Source: Cherax quadricarinatus
Taxonomy: Eukaryota > Arthropoda > Malacostraca > Decapoda > Parastacidae
NCBI RefSeq assembly: GCF_038502225.1
Contig: NC_091374.1
Location: 11,288,981-11,352,980, forward strand
Direction of reading: 5' to 3'
DNA length: 64,000 nucleotides
Position 1 is the first letter of the stretch. Every line of letters begins with the position of its first letter. The notes under the pieces were generated by a model that ran no database searches, had not been told where the DNA came from, and was given only the letters and a program-made list of their open reading frames with translations. Positions 10,461-22,592 of the stretch are shown here, one piece after another. A program made the translations under genes and the position numbers.

Positions 10461-11900
10461 CATAGCCTGACAACTAAACGTTGTGTCAGGCTGTTGGTAT
10501 TGTTAGGCCATAAGATCGATGACAAAGAATGAGAAACGAAAGAGCAAAAAAATCTTGCAGAAAAGCAGGAAGAGTTGGTTTTAAGAGAGTGGTTTTTGTC
10601 ACAGTGATGAGTTATTTTTAACTATAATCATAGTCCTACATTTCCTCTCCAAATTAAACTATAGTTATGAAGTGAATTATTATTATAATCAAAAAGAAGC
10701 GCTAAGTTATGAAGTGAAGTTGCTCCTTTTGTGAGCCACTGACCACTCATTTTCTTCTCATTTTCTTTGATGTCATATATCCCTCAGTGTTACATTTAAC
10801 TCATAAAAAAGTTCAAGATTTACAGATATAATTTTGAATCGTGATCGTGTGTTTACGGGATATCAAGTGAGAATAGTAAAAGCAAATACTGATTCCAATA
10901 CTTTACCCTCTATTAAGGTCATGCTGATGGAAAAGTAATGAAACTGCTGCAACTTGACGCTATGCACTTAACTCCAGTTTCATAACAGGCTTGTAAGTTT
11001 AATGAAGTATGGAAACTTCATATGTGACAATGGATCGCTTAATTTACACGATTTTCAAGTCATATATGAGGCATCAAAGTGCCTCATTTTATTACACTTT
11101 CGGCATAGAAGGTATGAAATAGTGACAGGTTACAAAACAAAGGCAAAAAGGACACTAATAAGACATTTCACTTTGTGGTGCAACCTTTTCCGTGTCTATT
11201 GAGAATATTTGGGAAACGTGGAGATACATAGGCGAAGTGAGGATATTAACAGAGATACAGGTGATCCAAGAAGCAATTATAAAGATCAAGTCGAAGAGTT
11301 TGCCAATAAGAGGGATTTCACGAGCCTGAAAAATCTTTTATTCCTGTATCTGTATAATAGTGTACGTATTGAAGGTGAAAGTTGATCCCAGTTGCCTCTA
11401 GTCTAATATAATCTTGCAATGGCTGTTGCAACACGAAGGTGCGGGCTTACGGTTTATTCTTAGAAAAGCATGGACAGAAGTGAAAATACTGTTCTTGTCT
11501 AAGTGTCTGCTCACTTGGTTCCATATGAAGTGTCCATGGGAACACGAGGTCGGTATTCACATAACATGATAACTACAAGTACCAGAATCTTATAAAGTAT
11601 AAATATAAGAGGTCTCAAGACAGTGCTAAGACTACAAACACACACACAAACACATACAAACATACACACACACACACATACAGTGAGAACAGAGGTTATC
11701 GGAATCAAGCAAATTGATTTACGACTGACTTATAAAATAAAGCAAAAAACGTAAGATATCTGCAGTATTTACAGAAAAGCTTTTATCCAAACTATTTTGA
11801 GATGTACATGTGCTTTTAGTTCCAACTGTGTTTAGCAATCTATATGATATCCTTGCTACAGTACTTGATTAAATTAAAATATTTGACACTACCCCGAGCT
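10461..11900. other. no gene seen
   Basis: Mostly AT-rich unique sequence. A short piece at 10675-10705 matches the ATTATTATAATC..GAAGCGCTAA repeat family. An imperfect (CA)n lies at 11635-11682. Confidence 0.5.
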
Positions 11901-12400
11901 ACTGAGGAGGAGGAGGAGGAGGAGGCAGAGGAGAAGGACGAGGAGGAGGAGGAGGAGGAGGAGGAGGAGGAGGAGGAGGAGGAGGAGGACGAGGAGGAGG
12001 AGGAGGAGGAGGAGGAGGAGGACGAGGACGAGGAGGAGGACGAGGAAGAGGACGAGGAGGACGACGAGGACGAGGAGGAGGACGAGGAGGAGAACGAGGA
12101 GGACGAGGACGAGGAGGAGGAGGATGACGAGGAGGACGAGGACGAGGACGAGGAGGATGAGGAGGAGGACGACGAGGACGAGGAAGAGGACGAGGAGGAG
12201 GACGAGGAGGAGAACGAGGAGGAGGATGAGGAGGAGGATGAGGAGGAGGATGAGGAGGAGGACGAGGAGGAGGAGGACGAGGAGGACGAGGAGGACGAGG
12301 ACGAGGAGGACGAGGACGAGGAGGTCAAGGAGGACGAGGAGGAGGACAAGGAGGACGACGAGGAGGAGGATGAGGAGGAGGACGAGGAGGACGAGGAGGA

Positions 12401-12434
<34 letters not shown>

Positions 12435-13122
12435 GATGAGGAGGAGGATGAGGAGGAGGACGAGGAGGAGGACGAAGAGGACGAGGAGGAGGACGACGAG
12501 GACGACGAGGACAAGGACGAGGAGGAGGACGAGGAGGAGAACGAGGAGGTCGAGGAGGAGGACGAGGAGGAGGACGAGGAGGATGAGGAGGAGGATGAGG
12601 AGGAGGACGAGGAGGAGGAGGAGGAGGAGGAGGACGAGGAGGACGAGGACAAGGAGAACGAGGAGGAGGACGAGAAGGAAAAGGAGGAGAAGGAGGAGGA
12701 GGACGAGGAGAAGGACGAGGAGGACGACGACGAGGAGGAGGACGACGACGACGAGGAGGAGGAGGAGGAGGAAGAAGAGGAAGAGGAGGAGGAGGACGAA
12801 GGAGAAGGAGGAGGAGGAAGAAGACGAGGACGAGGGAGGAGGAGGAGGAGGAGAAGGAGGAGGAGGAGGAGGAGGAGGACTAGGAGGACGAGGAGGAGGG
12901 AGAGAGGAGGAGGGAGAGGAGGAGGAGGACGAGGAGGACAAGGAGGACGAGGAGGAGAAGGAAGAGGAGAAGGAGGAGAAGGAAGAGGAGAAGGCAGAAG
13001 AGGAGGAGAAGAAGGGGGAGTAGGAGGAGGAGGAGGAGGAGGAGGAGGAGGAGGAGGAGGAGGAGGAGGAGGAGTAAGGGGAGTAGGAGGAGGAGGAGGA
13101 GGAGGAGGAGGAGGAGGAGGAG
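11901..13122. repeat. 1.2-kb polypurine (GAG/GAC/GAA)n array
   Basis: About 1.2 kb of GAG, GAC and occasional GAA/GAT trinucleotides in irregular hexamer and nonamer patterns, ending in pure (GGA)n and GGAGTAGGA variants. It keeps three plus and minus frames open for hundreds of codons (Asp/Glu, Arg/Thr, Ser, Leu/Val, Pro). No promoter, splice or terminal unique coding sequence supports a gene. Confidence 0.95.
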
Positions 13123-13250
13123 GAAGTTCTAATATTATTATCATTAGCTTCCCTGGAACAAGAGCCCCTCACTTTGTAAAGTGTTTGTTGTAGTATATTA
13201 TTTTTTTAGCGAACAACGTGATTACGACTGGATCAGGAGTAATCTTATCA

Positions 13251-13437
13251 ACCAAGACTGTGGTTTGGTTCATTCCAAGGACAATCTGGTTCATCTCAAG
13301 GATAAGCTTGACCAAAACTATGGTTCATCTCAAGGATAAGCTTGACAAGGACTGTGGTTTATCTCAAGGCTTAGCTTGGCCAAGACTGTGGTTTATCTCA
13401 AGGCTTAGCTTGGCCAAGACTGTGATTTATCTCAAAG
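13251..13437 (+). repeat. ~34-bp minisatellite, about 5 units
   Basis: Units of the form ACTGTGGTTTATCTCAAGGC plus TTAGCTTGGCCAAG recur with diverged units at the 5' side (AAGGATAAGCTTGACC). Confidence 0.85.
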
Positions 13438-13889
13438 ATAAGTTACGTTTCCACCACCTCTCTGCCTGGAGGTGAAAGCCTCAAGCAGCCACCATGAAGA
13501 CCTCTCAAGTGAGGATTGAGTACTCAGCATTTGCATATCGGGTGATTTTTTTTTGGAAATAATAAACACATTCGAACTCAGGCAAGATGTTGACAGACAT
13601 TGTCTAGTGTTGATCCCCTCAAGCGGGTGTCCGGGACCTGTGTTGGTGCTCAAGCGGCCGTCGTGAACGGAAAAGATCCCGGGTTCAGCCACAATGGAGA
13701 CATGTTGGGTCTGTTGATCCGGGGATCTGAGTGTGAAATGCCCGAGGTATTTAAGGGATGGTGCTGGCTGCTTTGGTTTGGAGATGGGTATTGGAGGTGT
13801 GAAAGTGGAGATTGGGTGGAGTCTTGGAGACAAGCGCTGGTGTTGATAACGGCGTGATGGTAGTGGCAGTAGTAAATAGATACTGTCTG
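13438..13889. other. no gene seen
   Basis: Unique sequence; open frames of up to 133 codons on either strand have no family resemblance I can name. Confidence 0.5.
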
Positions 13890-13897
13890 CAAAGAAT

Positions 13898-14050
13898 GAT
13901 TATGTTAGGTAAAAGGACAAGTGTGATATTTGGCAAGCCATTAACGGCTTGATAAAGCTCCTAAAGAGCGAAACGTTGCCACAATAAAATGTCACATTAG
14001 TTGCAGTGTCCTTTTACCTAACACTGTCGGTAATTATATTAACATTAACA
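13898..14050 (+). mobile_element. hammerhead-bearing element, family 2, short copy
   Basis: A 153-bp insertion between two copies of CAAAGAAT (13890-13897 and 14051-14058), a probable 8-bp TSD. It starts with a short inverted tip (TTAGGTAAAAGGACA, matching the reverse complement of the right end), then a hammerhead, AATAAAATGTCACATTAG, and the CACTGTCGGTAATTA terminus shared with the 57-kb element. Confidence 0.65.
13940..13986 (+). ncRNA. hammerhead-like motif, family 2
   Basis: Stem I GGC (13946-13948) pairs with GCC after the predicted cut. The core is UUGAUAA (13949-13955) plus an extra A, stem II is GCUC/GAGC with a CUAAA loop, then GAAACGUU. Position 3 is U and position 8 is A, a covarying pair in place of the usual C3-G8. 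Part of the outer stem I pairing seen in the 57-kb copy is lost. Confidence 0.55.
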
Positions 14051-14332
14051 CAAAGAATAAATAGTTAGGCTAGCTTAATCTATATTTAGATAGTTTAAAT
14101 TAGTACAGTATAGCAGAAGGCCTGCCCTCCAATCCTACCAGTAATATTGCCGCTCGGAAAACTGCGGTACCTTGATTGTATGACGTTTGGAAAGGAATGC
14201 GTAGATAGTTAAATGAAAATATGGAACTAGGTTTACAAATTCTTAGAGCCACAAATACTACACTATCTATCTCAACTTCTACTACTAATAAGTTCTAAGT
14301 GGAAGTTCATTGTTCAACTTTTTCTCTTATTA

Positions 14333-14620
14333 TTATTATTAAAGATTAGCCGGTATTCTCCCGGCCCGGGCCTTTTCCAAGTGGTAGCCCGGCCTTGGCT
14401 CCCTCTTTAGGGAGTGTCTGAGACCTAAGTCTCCCATGGGAGGAGGCACAAGTACCTCCTCATCTTTGGGACCAACTGTCCCCAGGCCTAGCCACAAGCT
14501 AGGCCTCTCTGGTCTGCCATCCCCGCCCCAAGGGGGCAAATGGGAATGACAGTCTTATGAGCTAAAGGCTCGGGCTCAGGCACCTACCCTACCCTAGAAG
14601 GGTTAGGCATGGTGTCGATC
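14333..14620 (-). mobile_element. GC-rich SINE-like element, subfamily a, copy 1
   Basis: About 285 bp, minus strand, with a (TAA)n 3' tail (plus-strand TTATTATTATTAAAG at 14326-14344). It holds CCCGGCCCGGGCC near the tail, a CTAGGCCTGGGGACAG block, and the head ATCGACACCATGCCTAACCC. It is inverted relative to the three units at 14.9-15.8 kb. I see no tRNA promoter boxes, so SINE status rests on copy number, tail and dispersal. Confidence 0.75.
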
Positions 14621-14689
14621 AACTTTTTCTCTAGTTCGTGTATGCATTATGATCGGAACTGCCCTTCGTTAATCTCTGAGAGCTAAATT

Positions 14690-14755
14690 ATTATTATTAT
14701 TATTATAATCAAGGGGGAAGCGCTAAACCCGGAGGATTATACATCTCTGAGAGCT
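14690..14755 (+). repeat. short repeat family with (ATT)n end
   Basis: (ATT)n then ATAATCAAGGGGGAAGCGCTAAACCC. Related fragments occur at 10675-10705, 21307-21420, 45885-45990 and 60255-60330. On the minus strand it looks like the 3' end of a retroelement with an (AAT)n tail. Confidence 0.65.
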
Positions 14756-14900
14756 AAAAATATGCAAGAAAATATAAAATTTGTTATACCTGCTTTTGTC
14801 AGGTTTACGAACATTGATCTATATTTACATATAATTAACCTACAAAGACTAAATTAAAAATATTCCCAGGTTACTTCTGGCAAGTTATACCCATTAGGCC

Positions 14901-15190
14901 GATCGATACCATGCCTAACCCTTCTAGGGTAGGGTAGGTGCCTGAGTCCGAGCCTTTAGCTCATCAGACTGTCATTCCCATTTGCCCCCTTGGAGCGGGG
15001 ATGGCAGACCAGAGAGGCCTAGCTTGTGGCTAGGCCTGGGGACAGTTGGTCCCAAAGATGAGGAGGTACTTGTGCCTCCTCCCATGGGAGACTTAGGTCT
15101 CAGACACTCCCTAAAGAGGGAGCCAAGGCCGGGCCACCACTTGGAAAAGGCCCGGGCCGGGAGAATACCGGCTAATCTTTAACTAACTAA
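14901..15190 (+). mobile_element. GC-rich SINE-like element, subfamily a, copy 2
   Basis: Plus-strand copy, nearly identical to 14333-14620 reversed and to the next unit. It starts at CGATACCATGCC and ends with CGGCTAATCTTTAACTAACTAA. It is preceded by CCCATTAGGCC (14890-14900). Confidence 0.8.
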
Positions 15191-15201
15191 CCCATTAGGC
15201 C

Positions 15202-15498
15202 CTCATCGATACCATGCCTAACCCTTCTAGGGTAGGGTAGGTGCCTGAGCCCGAGCCTTTAGCTCATCAGACTGTCATTCCCATTTGCCCCCTTGGAGCG
15301 GGGATGGCAGACCAGAGAGGCCTAGCTTGTGGCTAGGCCTGGGGACAGTTGGTCCCAAAGATGAGGAGGTACTTGTGCCTCCTCCCATGGGAGACTTAGG
15401 TCTCAGACACTCCCTAAAGAGGGAGCCAAGGCCGGGCTACCACTTGGAAAAGGCCCGGGCCGGGAGAATACCGGCTAATCTTTAATAATAATAAATAA
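15202..15498 (+). mobile_element. GC-rich SINE-like element, subfamily a, copy 3
   Basis: Near-identical to copy 2, tail TTTAATAATAATAAATA. It is preceded by a second CCCATTAGGCC (15191-15201). The 66-codon open frame inside it is repeated in copies 1 and 2 and is not a gene. Confidence 0.8.
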
Positions 15499-15509
15499 CC
15501 CATTAGGCC

Positions 15510-15795
15510 AAGCTTGCTACCACCTGCAGCTCACAAGACTGCCATCCCCACGAGCCCCTTTGGGGCCGGGCAGATGGCAGACCAGAGGCCTAGCTTCTCC
15601 CTGCGAGCCCCGTGAGGGCGGGGACTGTGGCTAGGCCTGGGGACACTTGGTCCCAAAGATGAGGGGGTCATTGTACCTTCTCCCATGGGAGACTTAGGTC
15701 TCGAGACACTCCCCAGATAGGGAGCCAAGGCCGGGTCACCACTCTTGGAAAAGACCCGGGCCGGGAGAGTACCGGCGAATAAAAAAAAAAAAAAA
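15510..15795 (+). mobile_element. GC-rich SINE-like element, subfamily b
   Basis: A diverged version with head AAGCTTGCTACCACCTGCAG and a poly-A tail (15781-15795). It is preceded by CCCATTAGGCC (15499-15509) and followed by CATTAGGC (15796-15803). The copy inserted in the LINE at 47 kb belongs to this subfamily. Confidence 0.8.
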
Positions 15796-15803
15796 CATTA
15801 GGC

Positions 15804-16790
15804 ACAAGAAAAAAAATGGTACTGCGTCACTTTCCTCAAAGTTTCACTGATTGTTTTGGGGTATTAGTGATGGTGGCTGTGACTGTGGTGGTGTTAGTAA
15901 TAATGATCCAGGGGGGAAGGGGTGGAAAAGTTTATCAAACCTTTAACTTCCCTCTATCTTCTTCAACTACATGTAGTAGAATTGCATCAGCTTAAGAATA
16001 TACAGTATAAACGTTCTGATTCTTTTAAGCTGTCGTTTCTTCACCTTCATAATGTCCACTTACTGATTTCTACTTTCTTCTTTTGTCTTCAGCTCTCTCC
16101 TATATCGCGTCTCTGGCTAAGATCACGTCTCAAATTTATAACCCTATACTCAACTACCTTTTTTTCAATAACTTTAACCATGCATGATATTTACAACCAA
16201 TTAAGGTCCTTATATTTTTTTTCTAATACATTATACGATTAAGACAAGTTATTTTTCGTCAATCTTGAGTCTTTTATCTTCCATTCGTCTACAGTTAATA
16301 TTTTTTTCTTACTTCTGGACTTAGAGTATTGTTACTTGCAAATCTTTAAATTTACGTAACTGTTTCTTTATTTCAATTCTTTTTTGATAAAATTTAATCA
16401 GACGTTAACTACCTTCGATTCCTTGAAAATCTTTCAACTGTATTCTTCCGTGATGAAAGTGTGATCCCCTGTTTGTACAGCTATGTGATCCCCTGTTTGT
16501 ACAGCTATGTGATCCCCTGTTTGTACAGCTATGTGTATAGCTATGTTCGTAGTAAATATTCCGCATTATTTAGCTTGTCACTTATATTTTTAAGCTCCCT
16601 TGGTTAAAGTATTCTTTACCTCCTCTTACATCTCATTCAAGAAGTCTCCAACTCAACTTTTGCAAGATATATTCTAATGTAGTTTCTGCACTGTTGTTTT
16701 CTTAATGTGAAATTGTGGACTCTTTACTTCGTGATGGGGGACTGGGGGGGTACATGATGGAATGAGAGATAATGGGTGAGAGAGTGTGTG
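15804..16790. other. no gene seen; one 24-bp triplicate
   Basis: AT-rich. GTGATCCCCTGTTTGTACAG plus CTAT is repeated exactly three times at 16461-16532. No coding region is recognised. Confidence 0.7.
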
Positions 16791-16794
16791 TGTG

Positions 16795-17895
16795 TACTCA
16801 CCTAGTTGTACTCACCTAGTTGTGGTTGCAGGGGTCGATTCATAGCTCCTGGCCCCGCCTCTTCACTGGCCGCTACTAGGTCACTCTCCCTGAACCTTGA
16901 GCTTTATCATACCTCTTCTTAAAGTTATGTATGGATTCTGCCTCCACTACATCACTTCCCAGACTATTCCACCTACCGACATCTCTGTGACTGAAGAAAA
17001 TTTTCTAAGGTCCCTGTGATTAATCTGAGTCTTCAACTTCTAACTGTGCCCCCTTGTTGCTGTGTCCCATCTCTGGAACATCCCGTCTCTGTCCACGTTG
17101 TCGATTCCTCTCAGTATTTTATTTGTCGTTATCATATCCTCCCTATCTCTTCTGTCCTCCAGTGTCATCAGGTCGATTTCCCTTAATATCTCTTCGTTGG
17201 ACATACACCCCTTAGCTCTGGGACTAGTCTTGTTGCAAACCTTTGCACTTTCTTTAGTTTCCTTACGTGATTGGCTAGGTGTGGGTTCCAAACTGGTGCT
17301 TCATACTCCAATATGGGCCTAACGTACACAGTGTACAGGATCTTGAACGATATCTTATTAAGATGGCGGAATGTTGTTCTTAGGTTTGCAAGGCGCCCAT
17401 ATGCTGCAGCAGTTATTTGGTTATGTGCGCCTCAGATAAGCCTGGTGTTATACTCACCACAAGATCGTTTTCCTTGAGTGAGGTTTGTAGTCTCTGGTCT
17501 CTTAGTCCGTACGACGTCTGCTCCCCAATCTTCATGACTTTGCACTCGGTTGGGTTGAACTTCAGGAGTCAGTTGCTGGACCAGGCCTGCAGCCTGTGCA
17601 GATCCCCTTGTAGTTCTGCTTGGTCCTCGTCCGATTGGATTCTTCTCATCAACTTCACATCGTCTCCAAACAAGGAAAATTTGGATTCTATTCCTTCCGT
17701 CATGTCATTCTCAAATACCAGAAACAGCACCGGTCCTAGAACTGACCCTTGTGGAACCTAGCTGGTCACAGGCGCCCTCTCTGACACCTCGCCATGTACC
17801 ATGACTCGCTGTTGTCTTCCTGACAGGTATTTCCTAATGAATTGTAGTGCCTTCCGTGTTTTCCCTGCCTTCTTTCAGTTCAAGAAAATGCAATC
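16795..17895 (-). mobile_element. CR1-B LINE copy 2, decayed
   Basis: Minus-strand CR1-B with the 3' terminus at left (two ACAACTAGGTGAGT units beside GTGTGTGTGTA) and a 5' truncation at about 17895, next to a (TG)n tract. Its span matches copy 1. Frames are broken; fragments such as EIDLMTLEDRRDREDMITT (near 17150) and the FADD-region remnant near 17660-17680 are visible. Confidence 0.88.
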
Positions 17896-17902
17896 TACAC
17901 AC

Positions 17903-17906
17903 CTGT

Positions 17907-17997
<91 letters not shown>

Positions 17998-17998
17998 T

Positions 17999-18037
<39 letters not shown>

Positions 18038-18038
18038 T

Positions 18039-18071
<33 letters not shown>
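17903..18071. repeat. (TG)n microsatellite with TACG interruptions
   Basis: About 165 bp of TG with periodic TACGTG and TGAGTG variants, at the 5' truncation point of CR1-B copy 2. Confidence 0.97.
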
Positions 18072-18075
<4 letters not shown>

Positions 18076-18234
18076 CATTATCAATATGCCTTTTAGGAAA
18101 TAATTAATAATTCACAAATAATTCTTAGCTAATTTAACATCCTGCTGTATCAATTATGCAGTGGTTTAGCCCACTCATTCAGCTACCAAAGTGTTCCAAA
18201 TTCATAGCAAAGAATACACGCCCCCCCCTTCCCT

Positions 18235-18267
<33 letters not shown>

Positions 18268-18769
18268 GTCATAAATGCTAAACAATTGGATATATATCAG
18301 TACCAGACGCAGGCAACACCAGCTGTGTTAATGAAAGGAAACCTTCGCTCCCTTTTTCACTCATTTCCCAAAAACGAAATCTTTAGCATCTCATCTTCTT
18401 TGCTACACACACACACACATACACCTTGAATTTAATTTTTTTTTTTTGTTATTTAAGGATAATCAGGTTACCTAATCTGCCCTGAGGAAGCAGCTGCCAC
18501 CAAACTGCACTACTCACTACTGCTAAACTGTTTATCACTACATTGCGTTGCAAGCTCTTTCTGCACCCGAGTATGACGGTTTCTGCTCCAATGTACGATG
18601 TCTGTTGCGCCTGTGTACGGCGCATGCTGTGTCAGTGTACAGAGCTTGTTAGCGCAACTCTTGGATCTGATCTCCTTCCACTAGTGGGTCCCGCCCACCT
18701 TCGACGGTGTCTTCATTTGCTGTAACGCCCCTCTGACTCCAATATATGTTTCCATCCACAAGCTTCTCC
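18072..18769. other. no gene seen
   Basis: Unique AT-rich sequence with a (CA)n at 18237-18266 and short poly-T runs. Confidence 0.5.
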
Positions 18770-19072
18770 TTGGTGGCCCGGTGGCCTGGTGGCTAAAGCT
18801 CCCGCTTCACACACGGAGTGCCCGGGTTCGATTCCCGGCGGGTGGAAACATTTCGACACGTTTCCTTACACCTATTGTCCTGTTCACCTAGCAGCAAATA
18901 GGTACCTGGGTGTTAGTCGGCTGGTGTGGGTCGCATCCTGGGGGACAAGATTAAGGACCCCAATGGAAATAAGTTAGACAGTCCTCGATGACGAACTGAC
19001 TTTCTTGGGTTATCCTGGGTGGCTAACCCTCCGGGGTTAAAAATCCGAACGAAATCTTATCTTATCTTATCA
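18770..19072 (+). mobile_element. tRNA-derived SINE
   Basis: Plus-strand SINE. The head holds TGGCCTGGTGGCTAAAGC (box A-like, about 18784-18801) and GGGTTCGATTCCCGG (box B-like, about 18824-18838). The shared body GGTACCTGGGTGTTAGTCGG follows (18901-18920), then GGTCGCATCCTGGG, and a tail of (TTATC)n at 19055-19070. The body matches the SINE inside RTE copy 1, so the two are one family with different tails. It is not a functional tRNA gene because the head runs straight into the body. Confidence 0.85.
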
Positions 19073-19930
19073 AAGCTGAGGGATTGAACAACTTGAGATT
19101 ACCTCTTCGTTTCTACCACCGTCTCCAGTATACAGTCTCTATACTTGATCTAGAAAGCCACTGTTTAGACGCCTTCAAAAAATAAAGACATCCAGATTTT
19201 CCACATATGTCTTACAGATCAACTTGTCAGTATTATATACCATTAATGTAACGTACTCCTTGCCCTTGTCGCACCTGTTCACCTAAGAGAGAATGGGTTC
19301 CTGTGTATTAGCAGGTAATAAATGATCTACAATAGGACTCGACAGCTATTAACTAATTAATTCAATGGTGTAAAAACGTAGATACAACCTCTCGTCATAC
19401 ATAGCCACCAGAAGCAGACTTCTCGCCAGCTTTGTGTATAAAGTCCTTAAATCTTCATAAAGACAGACATTTTTTCAACGATTTAATCAACGACGATATC
19501 TGTTCAGTTCCACAAGTTATCCTACTGTTTTTTTTTCAATTTGCTTATAGATTTATTAAATTTAAGATATCCTAACCTGGAATAATAATGAAATATGATC
19601 GCGGCTTACAGCATGCAGAAAATGATGAACTTTAACACGATGAAAAAAACACCGCTTAATTAGAACGGGTTGCTTCATGAAGCTGTGGACTCGCTCACTC
19701 TTTCCCTATCTCTCTCTCACTCTCTCTCTCTCTCCCTGCAGGTGCTAAGCACCAGCACCTGCTGCCACGATGGATAGGAGTCTGGCTAAGCACGACACGC
19801 ACTCTCGGAATTCAAATTAATGTAATTTAGTGGATCATATAACTTGGCATAGCCGAGCAGACGTCCCCTCTCAGCGCCCTGCATCAATGACCAGGGACGA
19901 GTAACCGCACATTCTATCGCACACGAAAGT
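19073..19930. other. no gene seen
   Basis: Unique sequence; a short imperfect CT tract is at 19705-19735. No coding or RNA feature recognised. Confidence 0.5.
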
Positions 19931-19933
19931 GAG

Positions 19934-20684
<751 letters not shown>

Positions 20685-20739
20685 GTTCGCTTGATTTAAG
20701 CATATTTAACTGATTTATGTGAGTACATGTTTCTAGTAT

Positions 20740-20830
20740 GATGAACGAGACGTGCAACAATCGGGAATCTTTACTGTGAGGAAACGTTTTGCCAGTCAGT
20801 GGCTTCTTCAGTCCAATACAAACATTTGTC
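20740..20830 (-). mobile_element. hammerhead-element relic, family 1-like
   Basis: Minus strand: GUAUUGGA, then CUGAAGA (consensus U7 changed to A), GCCACUGACUGGC, AAAACGUUUCC (G12 changed to A), then GTAAAGATTCCC. The GGA/UCC pairing of stem I is preserved, but two invariant core bases are changed, so it is read as an inactive relic. Confidence 0.55.
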
Positions 20831-21941
20831 CTTGACTTGCATGTATATGTACAGTGGCACAGTATCCTTATCTACGTATATACTCATAGTGTTGTTAGTT
20901 GTGTCCATGCATGTGCATCTCCCTGTGTAGGTATACGTGCATATACGTTTGTTTGCATATCGAAAAAATAATCTATAAAGGAAATAAAAACATACATAGT
21001 AAAATTCAAAAATGCTTGGTAGAGGAAAGTGTAGAAAAGGTAGAATTTTGTTATCAGATATTGTAGTATCAAATTGCTTTCCTTTGTGATAGTGAGAGTG
21101 TTACCCATTGTGACGTGAGGGAGCTGGGGCCAGGGAGGGAGAGAACGGGATGGGAAAAGGGGTACATGTGATGAAAGAAGTAACAGAGAAGAAAAGAAGT
21201 AGACAGGATGGAAGAGGAGAAGAGATAATGCAGAAGACTAGTGGGAAATTATTATTACTATTTTTATAATTACTGATATTATTATTAGTACCTATTATAA
21301 TTATCATTACTGTTGTTATTATTATTATTATGGTCATGGGGAGCGCTAAAATCATAGGGTTTATACAGTGCAAAGGAAAATGGGTGGCATTTAGGGCCAA
21401 TCCAAGGAAGGGAAGGTAAGGTGCTGCATCAGGGAATCTCCCTTGAGATACAGAGAGAAGTATGAAGGGAGTAGATATGATTTACGTGAGAAGGGGAACT
21501 GACAGAATGGAAGAGACCTAGGAGAGAAGACGGTTCAGATGGGGGAGGAGGAGGAGAGAAGAGGGAAATGTATATGAAAGGAGAGAAGAGGGAAATATAT
21601 ATGAAAGGAAAGAAGAAAGGTTGAAGAGATGGGGGAGGATAGGAAAGAGAAGATAGCATGGGAAGAGGGAATGGCATAGGTAAAGTGAGAATGAAGTACA
21701 TGGGCAGAAGAAAAAGAAGCAAATGGGGTGGGAGAAGAAAAGGTAGATTGGTGAAGAGGAAAGTGAAGATGAAAAGGGAGAAACGAGACGAAAAGTAACA
21801 GGAAAAGAGGGATACGAGGGAAGATGAGTGAATCGAAGAAGGGTTTAGGTTAGATAAGGAGAGAGAACAACGGGAAGGGTAGAGGATGGGACAGAAGGAG
21901 GGATGGAAAGATGGGACTGCGAATGTAAGGAGAGATGGAAC

Positions 21942-21944
<3 letters not shown>
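20831..21944. other. no gene seen
   Basis: Unique and purine-rich DNA (21430-21940 is AG-rich on the plus strand). An (ATT)n-GGGGAGCGCTAAAATC repeat fragment lies at 21307-21420. Confidence 0.5.
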
Positions 21945-22201
<257 letters not shown>

Positions 22202-22461
22202 GGGAGCATGAATATCAGTGTGATGGAGAGAGGAATGATTGTGGGAGAAGAGGATGTGACGTAACAGAGCAAGGAAAGGGAGTCACGAAAAAAAGGCTAA
22301 AATAAAGGAATGGCTATGGAGTATTAGATAAGGAAAGGAAGGCAGGGATTAACAGGAAACTGTAGAGAATGATAAGGTTTTAAACGGAGAATGGAATGTT
22401 GAAGAGTAAGAGGGACGGAATTCTAAAGGAGGGGATGTGATGAAAAATGAGACTTATTGAT

Positions 22462-22498
22462 GAGATAGATAGATAGATATATAGATAGATATAGATAG

Positions 22499-22591
<93 letters not shown>
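22462..22591. repeat. (GATA)n then (GA)n microsatellite
   Basis: About 55 bp of GATA-type repeats followed by about 73 bp of GA. Confidence 0.96.

Positions 22592-22592
<1 letters not shown>

Noticed and set aside
11844..13193. 449-codon Asp/Glu-rich frame and overlapping Ser- and Leu-rich minus frames
   Set aside because: They arise from a trinucleotide array that keeps several frames open on both strands at once; the flanks are not coding-like.
14339..15485. Repeated 66-codon frame MPPWGGDGRPERPS-type in three places
   Set aside because: It is the same non-coding SINE-like repeat in each place; no family match and no independent support.
18770..18850. Functional tRNA gene
   Set aside because: Box A and box B-like sequences are present, but the head continues directly into a repeated SINE body and lacks a proper acceptor stem.
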